In this document: positions 25,641 through 34,494 of the stretch, piece after piece | Layout: the number at the start of each line of letters is the position of its first letter | Numbering within the stretch: the stretch's first letter is position 1 | Assembly (NCBI RefSeq): GCF_008710035.1 | Contig: NZ_VYKI01000002.1 | Coordinates: 1 to 64,000, forward strand | DNA from: Stenotrophomonas cyclobalanopsidis | Lineage (GTDB): Bacteria; Pseudomonadota; Gammaproteobacteria; Xanthomonadales; Xanthomonadaceae | Length of the DNA: 64,000 nucleotides | Direction: 5' to 3' | Made by a program: the position numbers and the translations under genes | Notes under the pieces: model-generated | Seen by the model: only the letters and a program-made list of their open reading frames with translations | Databases searched by the model: none | Told to the model about the DNA's origin: nothing

Positions 25641-26972
25641 ATGCCCCGCCACATCCGCTCCGCCTGGTTTAAGACGCTGGCCTCCGTGGCAGCGGTATTG
25701 GTGCTGGCCGGCGTGGTCGGGTGGTTCAGTGGGCATCTGTGGCTGTGCATCGCGCTGGCCGCACTGGCCACGCTGACCTGGCATTACTGGCGCCTGCGCC
25801 GCGTGCTGCGCCGGCTGACCGCGCGCCAGCGCTGGGACACCGCCGAGGAAGGCACAGGCGTGTGGAACGAGCTGGACCGCCTGCTGTACCGCAACCAGGT
25901 GGAAATGCGCGTGCGCAAGCGCCGCCTGCTGGACATGCTGCGCAGCTATCGCGCCGCCGCTGCCGCCCTGCCCGATGCGGTGGTGGTGCTGGACCGCAAC
26001 AGCCAGCGCGTGCAGTGGTTCAACGAAGCGGCCACCGCCCTGCTCGGCCTGCACCACCCCGGTGACCTCGGCGAAGCCCTGGTCGAACGCCTGCAGCCGA
26101 TGCCGCTGGCGCACTGGCTGGCCGGCGGCCGCAATGCCGAACCGATCCTCGACGCGCCCTCGCCGGTGGACCCCGCGATCCGCCTCAACCTGCGCCTGAT
26201 TCCCTATTCCTCGGACTACTGGCTGCTGATCGCCCGCGACGTCACCAAGCTGCTGCGCCTGGAACAGGTGCGCCGCGATTTCGTCGCCAACGTGTCGCAC
26301 GAACTGCGCACGCCGCTGACCGTGGTGCACGGCTACCTGGACATGATGGATCCGGAAGACTTCCCCGGCACCGGTCCGATGCTGGAAGAAATGCGCAAGC
26401 AGAGCCAGCGCATGGCCCAGCTGGTGGAAGACCTGCTGACCCTGTCGCGGCTGGAATCGCAGGAACACAGCGAAGCGGAGACCGTGGCCATGCAGCCGAT
26501 GCTGGCCACCCTGCGCCGCGAAGCGGAGGCGCACAGCCAGGGCCGCCACCAGATCAGCATCGACGACCTGGCCGGCGTGGACCTGCTGGGCTCGACCAAG
26601 GAACTGCACAGCGCGTTCTCCAACCTGGTCACCAACGCCGTGCGCTACACCCCGGCCGATGGCCGCATCGCGGTGGAGTTCCGCCGCGAGGGCGATGGCG
26701 CCGTGCTGGCCGTGCGTGACAGCGGCTACGGCATCCCCGCCACCCACCTGCCGCGCCTGACCGAACGTTTCTACCGGGTGTCCAGCAGCCGCTCGCGCGA
26801 GAGCGGTGGCACCGGCCTGGGCCTGTCCATCGTCAAGCACATCCTCGGCCTGCACCACGCACGGCTGGAGATCGAAAGCGAAGTGGGCAAGGGCTCGGTG
26901 TTCTCCTGTCATTTCGATGCCGACCACGTGCGCCCGCGCGAGTCCGCCCCCCTGACCTCCATCGAAGAATGA
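25641..26972 (+). CDS. phoR: Phosphate regulon sensor histidine kinase PhoR
   Basis: 443 residues. Two close N-terminal membrane segments (about 12-47) with almost no periplasmic loop are followed by a basic linker, a PAS domain (about 100-200), the dimerisation helix with H220 (NVSHELRTPL) and a HATPase domain with N-, G1- and G2-boxes (DSGYGIP, GGTGLGLSIVK). The short periplasmic part is typical of PhoR, which senses phosphate through the PstSCAB-PhoU complex rather than directly. No pst or phoU genes are in the window. It follows phoB by 105 bases. Confidence 0.95.
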   Translation: MPRHIRSAWFKTLASVAAVLVLAGVVGWFSGHLWLCIALAALATLTWHYWRLRRVLRRLTARQRWDTAEEGTGVWNELDRLLYRNQVEMRVRKRRLLDMLRSYRAAAAALPDAVVVLDRNSQRVQWFNEAATALLGLHHPGDLGEALVERLQPMPLAHWLAGGRNAEPILDAPSPVDPAIRLNLRLIPYSSDYWLLIARDVTKLLRLEQVRRDFVANVSHELRTPLTVVHGYLDMMDPEDFPGTGPMLEEMRKQSQRMAQLVEDLLTLSRLESQEHSEAETVAMQPMLATLRREAEAHSQGRHQISIDDLAGVDLLGSTKELHSAFSNLVTNAVRYTPADGRIAVEFRREGDGAVLAVRDSGYGIPATHLPRLTERFYRVSSSRSRESGGTGLGLSIVKHILGLHHARLEIESEVGKGSVFSCHFDADHVRPRESAPLTSIEE

Positions 26973-26976
26973 AGCC

Positions 26977-29064
26977 ATGAGCAGCCTCGGATCCCTCCCC
27001 CTCCCCGTGAGCCCGGACAACGATCCACTGCGTGACCCGGCGCTCTACATCAACCGCGAACTGTCCCAGCTGGATTTCAACTTCCGGGTGCTGGCACAGG
27101 CGATGGACCCGCAGGTACCGCTACTGGAGCGCCTGCGCTTCATGTGCATCTCCTGCACCAACCTGGACGAATTCTTCGAAATCCGCGCCGCGGCCGTGCG
27201 CCACGCGCAGGAATTCGGCCTGCCGCCGGCCCCGGACGGCATGAGCCCGCAGGCCATCCTCAACGCCATCCATGACCGCGCCGCCGAGCTGGTGGACCAG
27301 CAGTACCGCTGCTGGAACGAGACGCTGCGCCCGGCGCTGGCCGAGGCCGGCATCGGCGTGCTCGGCCGTCACTCGTGGAACCACCGGCAGAAGCGCTGGC
27401 TGCGTGCATATTTCCGCAACGAGATCATGCCGGTGCTGTCGCCGCTGGGCCTGGACCCGGTGCATCCGTTCCCGAAGATCCTCAACAAGTCGCTGAACAT
27501 CGTCGTCGTGCTGAAAGGCACCGATGCGTTCGGCCGCGCCGGCCACCTGGCCATCGTGCGCGCACCGCGTTCGCTGCCGCGCATCATCCAGCTGCCGGAA
27601 AGCCTGGGCGGCGGGCAGAACTTCGTGTTCCTGTCCTCGGTGCTGTCGGCCTTCGTCGACGAGCTGTTCCCGGGCCTGGAAGTCCAGGGTGCCTACCAGT
27701 TCCGCGTCACCCGCAATTCCGAGCTGGTGGTGGACGAGGAAGAAGTGGAGAACCTGGCGCTGGCCCTGCGCGATGAACTGGTCGACCGCGGCTACCGCCC
27801 GGCGGTGCGCCTGGAGATCGCCGAGGACACGCCGAAGGACATCGTGCGCACCCTGCTGCAGAACTTCGGCCTGACCGAAAACGCGGTGTACCGCATCGAT
27901 GGCCCGGTCAATCTCAACCGCATCATCCAGCTGTACGACCTGGTGCCGCAGCCGGACCTGAAGTACCCGCCGATGAATCCGCGCACCCTGCGCGACAGCG
28001 ACGGCATCTTCGAGATCGCCCGGCGCCAGGACCTGCTGCTGCACCATCCGTTTGATGCCTTCACCGCCGTGCTGGACATGATCAAGCAGGCTGCGGTGGA
28101 TCCGAACGTGCTGGCGATCAAGCAGACCCTGTACCGCACCGGCAAGGATTCGCTGATCGTCGATGCGCTGATCCAGGCCGCCCGCAACGGCAAGGACGTG
28201 ACGGTGGTGGTCGAGCTGCGCGCGCGCTTCGACGAAGAAGCCAACCTGGGGCTGGCCGACCGCCTGCAGGAGGCCGGCGTGCAGGTGGTGTACGGCGTGG
28301 TCGGCTTCAAGACCCACGCCAAGATGCTGCTGATCGTACGCCGCGAAGGCCGCAAGCTGCGCCGCTACGTACACCTGGGCACCGGCAACTACCACAGCGG
28401 TACCGCCCGCGCGTACACCGACATCAGCCTGATCACCGCCGATGCGGACATCGGCAATGACGTGCACCTGTTGTTCCAGCAGCTGTCCGGGCTGGCTTCG
28501 AAGATGAAACTGAAGCGCCTGCTGCAGTCGCCCTTCACCCTGCACACCGGCATCCTCGGCCGCATCGAGCGTGAGACGCGCATCGCCGCGGCCGGCCGTC
28601 CGGCGCGCATCATTGCCAAGATGAACGCATTGAACGAACCGCAGGTGGTGCGCGCGTTGTACGCGGCCTCGCAGGCCGGCGTGCAGATCGACCTGATCAT
28701 CCGCGGCGCCTGCACCCTGCGCCCGGGCGTGCAGGGCGTGTCGGACAACATCCGCGTACGCTCGATCGTCGGCCGCTTCCTGGAACACAGCCGCGTCTAC
28801 TGGTTCGGCAACGACGGCGCACCGGAGCTGTACTGCGCCAGCGCCGACTGGCTGGAACGCAACCTGCTGCGCCGGGTGGAGACCTGCTTCCCGATCCTCG
28901 ACCCGGACCTGGCCAAGCGCGTGTACCGCGAAGTGCTGCAGAACTACCTGGACGACAACCTCAACGCCTGGGAACTGGATGCCGACGGCATCTACCACAA
29001 GCGCACCCCGGCCCACGACGAAGCACCGCATTCGGCGCAGATGGCGTTGATGCAGGGTCTGTAA
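26977..29064 (+). CDS. ppk1: Polyphosphate kinase 1
   Basis: 695 residues with the full PPK1 layout. The phosphorylated histidine is H447 (FKTHAKML) and the second active-site histidine is H466 (YVHLGTGNYH), spaced as in E. coli (H435, H454). It makes polyphosphate from ATP reversibly and acts at the inner membrane. The ATG is 4 bases after the phoR stop, so phoR and ppk1 are one operon, tying polyphosphate synthesis to phosphate starvation. The ppx gene follows after a 319-base gap. Confidence 0.96.
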   Translation: MSSLGSLPLPVSPDNDPLRDPALYINRELSQLDFNFRVLAQAMDPQVPLLERLRFMCISCTNLDEFFEIRAAAVRHAQEFGLPPAPDGMSPQAILNAIHDRAAELVDQQYRCWNETLRPALAEAGIGVLGRHSWNHRQKRWLRAYFRNEIMPVLSPLGLDPVHPFPKILNKSLNIVVVLKGTDAFGRAGHLAIVRAPRSLPRIIQLPESLGGGQNFVFLSSVLSAFVDELFPGLEVQGAYQFRVTRNSELVVDEEEVENLALALRDELVDRGYRPAVRLEIAEDTPKDIVRTLLQNFGLTENAVYRIDGPVNLNRIIQLYDLVPQPDLKYPPMNPRTLRDSDGIFEIARRQDLLLHHPFDAFTAVLDMIKQAAVDPNVLAIKQTLYRTGKDSLIVDALIQAARNGKDVTVVVELRARFDEEANLGLADRLQEAGVQVVYGVVGFKTHAKMLLIVRREGRKLRRYVHLGTGNYHSGTARAYTDISLITADADIGNDVHLLFQQLSGLASKMKLKRLLQSPFTLHTGILGRIERETRIAAAGRPARIIAKMNALNEPQVVRALYAASQAGVQIDLIIRGACTLRPGVQGVSDNIRVRSIVGRFLEHSRVYWFGNDGAPELYCASADWLERNLLRRVETCFPILDPDLAKRVYREVLQNYLDDNLNAWELDADGIYHKRTPAHDEAPHSAQMALMQGL

Positions 29065-29083
29065 GCTTCCCGGTGGTCAAACA

Positions 29084-29104
29084 GTGCCGACCAACGGTCG
29101 GCAC
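29084..29104. repeat. GTGCCGACC palindrome (REP-like)
   Basis: GTGCCGACC-AAC-GGTCGGCAC. It has the same stem as the REP at 55213 but lacks the GTAG end. It lies 19 bases after the ppk1 stop. Confidence 0.6.
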
Positions 29105-29149
29105 ACACCAACAGCAGCAGGCTCCAGGAGCCGCGGGAAACTGTCGAAG

Positions 29150-29249
29150 GCGGGGTGGGTCCGATGGCAGGGGTGTGAGCCGCATGGATGCGGCGACCAA
29201 GCCCCCAATGACGGGTACACGGCGTCCCCTGACATCGGACCCGCCCCGC
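29150..29249. repeat. Long imperfect inverted repeat between ppk1 and ppx
   Basis: 24-base arms at 29150-29173 and 29226-29249 match at 22 of 24 positions as inverted repeats. The interior holds a perfect 16-base palindrome (GCCGCATGGATGCGGC, 29179-29194). No T run follows. The rest of the 319-base gap shows no gene. Confidence 0.75.
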
Positions 29250-29383
29250 CATCCCACGGATAGCCCGATTTTGACGTTGCCCTGGCCTCTGCAGGTGCAG
29301 GGCGCAGCCCTGCCGCACTTCCCCTGCAAAATGTGAAGGCCGCGCGGTGACGAGCACACCGCCGCTTCGGCTAACATTCGCCC

Positions 29384-30910
29384 ATGCCGCATACCACCAC
29401 GACTCCGCCCGCATTGCAGGATGGCGACCTGCTGGCCGCCATCGACCTTGGCTCCAACAGCTTCCACATGGTCATCGCGCGCTACACGCTCGGCCAGCTG
29501 CGCGTCATCGACCGGCTGCGCGAAACGGTACGCATGGCCGATGGCCTGGATGGCAAGGGCGGCCTTTCCACCGCCGCACGGCAGCGCGCGCTGGAATGCC
29601 TGGCCCGCTTCGGCCAGCGCATCCGCAACGTGCCCCCGCACCGCGTGCGCGCCCTGGCCACCAACACCGTGCGCCAGCTGCGCTCGCCGCAGTCGTTCCT
29701 GGTGCCAGCCGAAACCGCGCTCGGTCATGCCATCGAAGTGGTCAGCGGCCGCGAAGAAGCGCGCCTGATCTACCTCGGCGTGGCCCATGCACAGCCGCCC
29801 AAGGCCGACCAGCGCCGCCTGGTGATCGACATCGGCGGCGGTTCCACCGAATTCATCATCGGCAAGGGCATGCAGACCCTCGAGCGCGAGAGCCTCCAGG
29901 CCGGCTGCATCGCCAGCACCCGTCGCTTCTTCCCTGGCGGCAAGCTCAGCCGCAAGCGCTGGAAAGACGCGCTGGCCGAGATCGGCCGTGAGTTCCAGCC
30001 GTTCGCCAGCAAGTACCGCGCACTTGGCTGGCACGAAGCACTCGGCTCGTCGGGGACGCACAAGGCGATCAGCGAAATCTGCGCCACGATGAAGCTGAGC
30101 AAGGGCGCGATCACCGCCGAAGCCCTGCCGCAGCTGCGCGACGAACTGCTGAAGGCCAAGAAGATCGACGATATCGTGCTGCCCGGGCTGTCCGCCGACC
30201 GCCGGCCGATCATCGCCGGCGGCATCCTGGTGCTGGAAGCCGCCTTCCAGGCGCTGGGCCTGGAGAAGCTGCTGGTCAGCAAGGCCGCCATGCGCGAAGG
30301 CATCCTCTACGACATCGTCGGCCGTGCCGGCGAGAACGACCCGCGCGACCAATCGGTAGCGGCGCTGACCCAGCGCTATGGCATCGACACCGTGCAGGCC
30401 GACCGCGTGCAGGACACCGCCCTATCGCTGCTGGAGCAGGTGCAGGAGCGCTGGAAGCTGGACGCCGACGACGCCCGCATGCTCGGCTGGGCCGCGCGCC
30501 TGCACGAGCTGGGCCTGATGATCGCCCACAGCGGTTACCACGTGCACGGCAGCTACGTGCTGGAGAATTCCGACATTGCCGGCTTCTCGCGGCAGGAACA
30601 GCAGATGCTGGCCGCCCTGGTGCGCAGCCACCGGCGCAGCGTCGGCAAATCCGCCTTCGACGCCCTGCCCGAGCGCCTGCTGCTGACCGCGCGCCGCCTG
30701 ACCGCCCTGCTGCGGCTGGCCGTGCTGCTCAACCGCGCCCACGAAGACGCGCCGCTGCCGAAGCTGGAACTGACCGCCGACGAGACCCGCCTGTCGCTGA
30801 TCGTGCCGCAGGCCTTCATCGACCCGCGGCCGCTGCTGCGCGCCGACCTGATCGGCGAGACCGAGGGCCTGGCCGGGCTGGGCATCCAGTTCCGCCCCTT
30901 CGTGGCCTGA
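29384..30910 (+). CDS. ppx: Exopolyphosphatase (Ppx/GppA family)
   Basis: 508 residues. Its ASKHA-type ATPase fold has AAIDLGSNSFHM near residues 18-29, the second phosphate loop DIGGGSTEF near 146-154 and conserved ALATNTVR. A C-terminal HD-like helical domain (about 320-508) follows. It removes terminal phosphates from polyphosphate, opposing ppk1. GppA (pppGpp hydrolase) cannot be separated on motifs alone; position beside ppk1 favours Ppx. No ribosome binding site of note. A terminator follows at 30961. Confidence 0.93.
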   Translation: MPHTTTTPPALQDGDLLAAIDLGSNSFHMVIARYTLGQLRVIDRLRETVRMADGLDGKGGLSTAARQRALECLARFGQRIRNVPPHRVRALATNTVRQLRSPQSFLVPAETALGHAIEVVSGREEARLIYLGVAHAQPPKADQRRLVIDIGGGSTEFIIGKGMQTLERESLQAGCIASTRRFFPGGKLSRKRWKDALAEIGREFQPFASKYRALGWHEALGSSGTHKAISEICATMKLSKGAITAEALPQLRDELLKAKKIDDIVLPGLSADRRPIIAGGILVLEAAFQALGLEKLLVSKAAMREGILYDIVGRAGENDPRDQSVAALTQRYGIDTVQADRVQDTALSLLEQVQERWKLDADDARMLGWAARLHELGLMIAHSGYHVHGSYVLENSDIAGFSRQEQQMLAALVRSHRRSVGKSAFDALPERLLLTARRLTALLRLAVLLNRAHEDAPLPKLELTADETRLSLIVPQAFIDPRPLLRADLIGETEGLAGLGIQFRPFVA

Positions 30911-30960
30911 TCCCGGCGGCCTGGCATCGCCAGCCGCCGGGCTCCATCCCCGACCTGACG

Positions 30961-30984
30961 ACGGCCCCACACGGGGCCGTTTTC
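30961..30984 (+). terminator. Terminator after ppx
   Basis: ACGGCCCC pairs with GGGGCCGT around ACAC, followed by TTTT. Confidence 0.85.
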
Positions 30985-31114
30985 ACGTGCGCGTTTGCGC
31001 ATTCTTGAAACTGAATGGGCGTTCAGGCTACCGGACTGTGCCGAATCTGGCGACAGCACCGTGACCCTAAGGCCTTGCTTTTATTAAATTTAGATGAAGT
31101 TGGCGCGACATATT

Positions 31115-31143
31115 TTGACACATTTCGTCTTGACCCCTTTACA
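31115..31143 (+). promoter_or_regulatory. Candidate promoter of the first TonB receptor gene
   Basis: TTGACA at 31115-31120 and TTTACA at 31138-31143 are separated by 17 bases in an unusually AT-rich stretch. The -10 match is weak. A 7-bp hairpin (CCGGCTC/GAGCCGG, 31177-31204) lies in the leader. The 353-base gap from 30911 holds no gene. Confidence 0.4.
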
Positions 31144-31243
31144 TCTGGTTAACGAACGAGAATAAATCGAAGTCACCGGCTCAGTCTCTGTTGACCGAGC
31201 CGGCATTTGCTGGGGTCCCTTTGGCCCTGCACCCGCAGCTTCT

Positions 31244-31259
31244 GAGAGAGAGAGAGAGA
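31244..31259 (+). repeat. (GA)8 dinucleotide tract at the ribosome binding site
   Basis: Eight GA units end 4 bases before the ATG at 31264, so the tract itself supplies the purine-rich ribosome binding site. Confidence 0.85.
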
Positions 31260-31263
31260 CGCG

Positions 31264-34170
31264 ATGACTTCACGCACCACCGTGCTCGGCAAGGCGATCC
31301 GCCAGGCCCTGATCGTCGGCACCGCAACCATTGCGCTGCCCGCATTTGCCCAGGACGGCGCCCCCACCACCCTCGACCGCATCGAAATCACCGGCTCGCG
31401 CATCCGTCAGGTCGACGTGGAGAGCGCCAACCCGGTGCTGGCGATCTCGCGCACCGACATCGAACGCCAGGGCTTCGCCTCGGTGTCCGACATCCTGCAG
31501 AACGTCACCGCGATGGGCAGCCCGACCATCAGCCGCGCCAACGTGCTGACCGCCGGTGAGAACGCCGGTGGTACCTACATCGACATGCGCAACCTGGGTA
31601 CCCAGCGCACCCTGGTGCTGGTGAACGGCAAGCGCTTGGGCATGAGCACCTCCGGCTACCAGGACATCTCGACCCTGCCGGTGTCGGCCGTCGAGCGCAT
31701 CGAAGTGCTGAAGGACGGCGCCTCGGCCATCTACGGCTCCGACGCCATGGCCGGCGTGGTCAACATCATCACCCGCCATGACGTGACCGGCGTGACCGCC
31801 AATGTCTACCACGGCCAGTACAGCCAGGGCGACGGCGGCCGTGACCGCATCGACGTGGTCGCCGGCTGGTCCAACGACCGCGGCTCGATCACCCTCTCGG
31901 CCGAACACGCCGAAGAAAAGGCCGTGTGGGCCAAGGACCGCGGGTTCAGCGCCTTCGGCAACACCGACCGCCATCCGACCGAAGCCTGGACCACGGTCAG
32001 CCAGTACGGCCAGATCACCGGCCTGAAGGGCCCGGGCTGCGCCACCGCCAGCTGCGGCTACTCGCTCAACCGCGGCAGCGATCCGCTGAACCCGGCCAAC
32101 TACCACATCACCAATCCGAATGCCCCGAACGGCGATGTCAGCAACACCAACGAGCAGATGCACCTGAACTATCCGCTGAAGCGGGATTCGGTGTTCGTCG
32201 ATGGCCGCCTGAACATCACCGACGCGATCCACTTCAGCACGCAGCTGGGCTACAACAAGCGTGACTCGAGCCGCCAGATCGCCGGTTACCCGCTGCAGTC
32301 GTCCACCGCCGGCATCGGCGCGATGTCGGTCAACAGCTACTTCAACCCGTTCGGCAGCCAGCACGGTTACGCCACCCCGACCGCCGTGGCCTGGAACCAC
32401 CGCACCTGGGAAGTGCCGCGCGTCAGCGACAGCTCGCTGAAGACCTACCGTGCCGTGGCCGCCTTCGGTGGTTCGTTCGATATCGGTGAGCGCTTCTTCG
32501 ACTGGGAAGTGGGCTACCAGTACAACAAGAACGAGCTGCGCCAGCACGCCACCGGCAACCTGCACAAGGAACGCGTGAAGAACGCGGTCGGCCCGTCGTA
32601 CTACAACGCCGCTACCGGCAAGGTCGAGTGCGGCACCGCTGCGGCGCCGATCGCCAACTGCATGGTCTGGAATCCGCTGATCGCCGCCGGCGTGGTCGAT
32701 CCGTACGGCCTGACCGGCAACCAGGCGCTGCTCGACTACCTGATGCCGGCCGAGGATTCCTCCGGCAAGACCGTCGGCAAGAACTTCTTCGCGTCCCTCG
32801 CGGGCAGCATCGTGACCCTGCCGGCCGGTGACCTGGGCTTTGCATTCGGCTTGGAAAACCGCAAGGAAACCGGTGAGTTCATTCCCGATGCCCTGGCCCA
32901 GACCGGCGCCACCACCAACCTGGCCTCGGGCCCGACCGGTGGCGGCTACCGCGTCAACGAAGCCTACCTGGAGTTGAACGCGCCGCTGCTGGCCGACCTG
33001 CCGGGTGCGAAGGAGCTGACGCTGAACGCAGCGACCCGCTTCTCCGACTACGACACCTTCGGCAACACGCTGAACAGCAAGTTCGGCTTCAAGTGGAAGC
33101 CGCTGGACCAGCTGCTGGTCCGTGGTACCTGGGCCGAAGGCTTCCGCGCGCCGACCATCAATGACCTGTACGGTGGCGGCTCGGAAACCTTCACCACCGG
33201 CTACGCCGATCCCTGCGACACCGTGTACGGCGCTTCGCGCACCAGCGCCGAAGTGCGTGCCCGCTGCGCCCGCGACATCGCCGATGCCAACAACTACCGC
33301 CAGCTGAAGCAGGGCCTGGTGCCGATCACCAGCAGCACCGACCAGACCCCGGTGCCGTTCACCAGCGGCTCCAACCCGCTGCTGCAGCCGGAAACCTCCA
33401 AGAGCAAGACGCTGGGCCTGGTGTGGAGCCCGAGCTTCATCCCGAACTTCAACGCCTCGCTGGACTGGTGGAAGATCCGCATCGACAACACCATCGTTGC
33501 CGACAGCCCGAACCAGATCCTGATCGACTGCTATGAGCAGGGCGTGACCTCGCGCTGCGCACAGTTCACCCGTGATCCGGTCAACGGCATCGTCAACAAG
33601 CTGACCTACGGCAACCGCAACGCCGGCTTCCTGGAAACCGAAGGTTACGACATGGACGTGGCCTATCGCTGGGATACCGATTCGTACGGCAAGTTCAGCA
33701 GCGCCTGGTCGACCACCTACGTCAGCTCGAACATCTTCCGTTCGACCAACGACACCAGCGTGGTGCCGACCCCGACCAACGGCATCGGCAGCGGCTTCCG
33801 CGTGCGCTCCAACCTGACCGTGGGCTGGGACCTGGGCAACTTCGGCGTCACCTGGACCGCGCGTTACTACTCCGGCGTCAAGGAACAGTGCCTGAGCCTC
33901 AGCGCGCATCCGGACGAGTGCTCCGATCCGGGCGTGCGCGCACCGTGGTACGCCGGTACCCGCAACTACAACGAACGTGGTTCGGTGACCTTCCACGACG
34001 TGCAGTTCCGTTACAGCCTGCCGTGGGATGCCACCGTGTCGGTCGGCGCCAACAACGTGTTCGAGAAGTACGGCCCGGTGATGTACACCAAGCCGAACTC
34101 GGTGTTCTCGTACTACGGTGGCTACGACATCGGCCGCTTCGTCTACATGAAGTACCAGCAGCGCTTCTGA
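31264..34170 (+). CDS. TonB-dependent outer-membrane receptor
   Basis: 968 residues. A signal peptide (about 1-29, LPAFA-QD) is followed by a TonB-box region (TTLDRIEITGSRIRQVD), a plug domain (about 50-180, with YIDMRNLGTQRTLVLVNGKR and VLKDGASAIYGSDAMAGVVNI), then the 22-strand barrel ending in YMKYQQRF, whose C-terminal F is typical for BAM recognition. Such receptors import a bound ligand across the outer membrane with energy from TonB. Ligand unknown: no transporter, siderophore or glycosidase genes are nearby. It is closely similar to the receptor encoded just downstream. Cysteine pairs in extracellular loops (for example CATASC, CLSLSAHPDEC) suggest disulfides. Confidence 0.93.
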   Translation: MTSRTTVLGKAIRQALIVGTATIALPAFAQDGAPTTLDRIEITGSRIRQVDVESANPVLAISRTDIERQGFASVSDILQNVTAMGSPTISRANVLTAGENAGGTYIDMRNLGTQRTLVLVNGKRLGMSTSGYQDISTLPVSAVERIEVLKDGASAIYGSDAMAGVVNIITRHDVTGVTANVYHGQYSQGDGGRDRIDVVAGWSNDRGSITLSAEHAEEKAVWAKDRGFSAFGNTDRHPTEAWTTVSQYGQITGLKGPGCATASCGYSLNRGSDPLNPANYHITNPNAPNGDVSNTNEQMHLNYPLKRDSVFVDGRLNITDAIHFSTQLGYNKRDSSRQIAGYPLQSSTAGIGAMSVNSYFNPFGSQHGYATPTAVAWNHRTWEVPRVSDSSLKTYRAVAAFGGSFDIGERFFDWEVGYQYNKNELRQHATGNLHKERVKNAVGPSYYNAATGKVECGTAAAPIANCMVWNPLIAAGVVDPYGLTGNQALLDYLMPAEDSSGKTVGKNFFASLAGSIVTLPAGDLGFAFGLENRKETGEFIPDALAQTGATTNLASGPTGGGYRVNEAYLELNAPLLADLPGAKELTLNAATRFSDYDTFGNTLNSKFGFKWKPLDQLLVRGTWAEGFRAPTINDLYGGGSETFTTGYADPCDTVYGASRTSAEVRARCARDIADANNYRQLKQGLVPITSSTDQTPVPFTSGSNPLLQPETSKSKTLGLVWSPSFIPNFNASLDWWKIRIDNTIVADSPNQILIDCYEQGVTSRCAQFTRDPVNGIVNKLTYGNRNAGFLETEGYDMDVAYRWDTDSYGKFSSAWSTTYVSSNIFRSTNDTSVVPTPTNGIGSGFRVRSNLTVGWDLGNFGVTWTARYYSGVKEQCLSLSAHPDECSDPGVRAPWYAGTRNYNERGSVTFHDVQFRYSLPWDATVSVGANNVFEKYGPVMYTKPNSVFSYYGGYDIGRFVYMKYQQRF

Positions 34171-34195
34171 TCCATCGCGCCGCCGCAACACCACG

Positions 34196-34226
34196 ACCAC
34201 GGCCCTTCGGGGCCGTGGTTTTTTTT
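34196..34226 (+). terminator. Terminator after the first TonB receptor gene
   Basis: ACCACGGCCC and GGGCCGTGGT around a TTCG tetraloop, followed by eight T. The rest of the 324-base gap to the next gene has no gene that I can support. Confidence 0.95.
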
Positions 34227-34478
34227 GTCGCCAATGAACTGCTCTGCGCTGCACTGGCGAGGCCGCATCGTGTTCTTCCCGGGCCTGTCTTTCTGCGTCG
34301 CAGCGCGCGCAAGGTATTGAACGTGCACAGGTAACGCGGAACACGACAGCCTCGGTGCGGTCAGTGGTCGCTTTCCGCCTTTACGGAATTTGAACCCTGC
34401 GCGTTAGTGGGATGCCGTCGCGACGCAGGTCGTGGCGGCCGGACAGGCCCGCGTTTCGGGTGTCCGCTTCCACACATA

Positions 34479-34490
34479 GAGAGAGAGAGA
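34479..34490 (+). repeat. (GA)6 dinucleotide tract at the ribosome binding site
   Basis: Six GA units end 4 bases before the ATG at 34495, at the same place as the (GA)8 tract of the upstream paralogue. Confidence 0.85.
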
Positions 34491-34494
34491 CCGC

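Noticed and set aside
31270..34344. 1024-residue open frame opposite the first TonB receptor gene
   Set aside because: Antisense shadow. Length reflects lack of stop codons in GC-rich complementary sequence, not coding selection.
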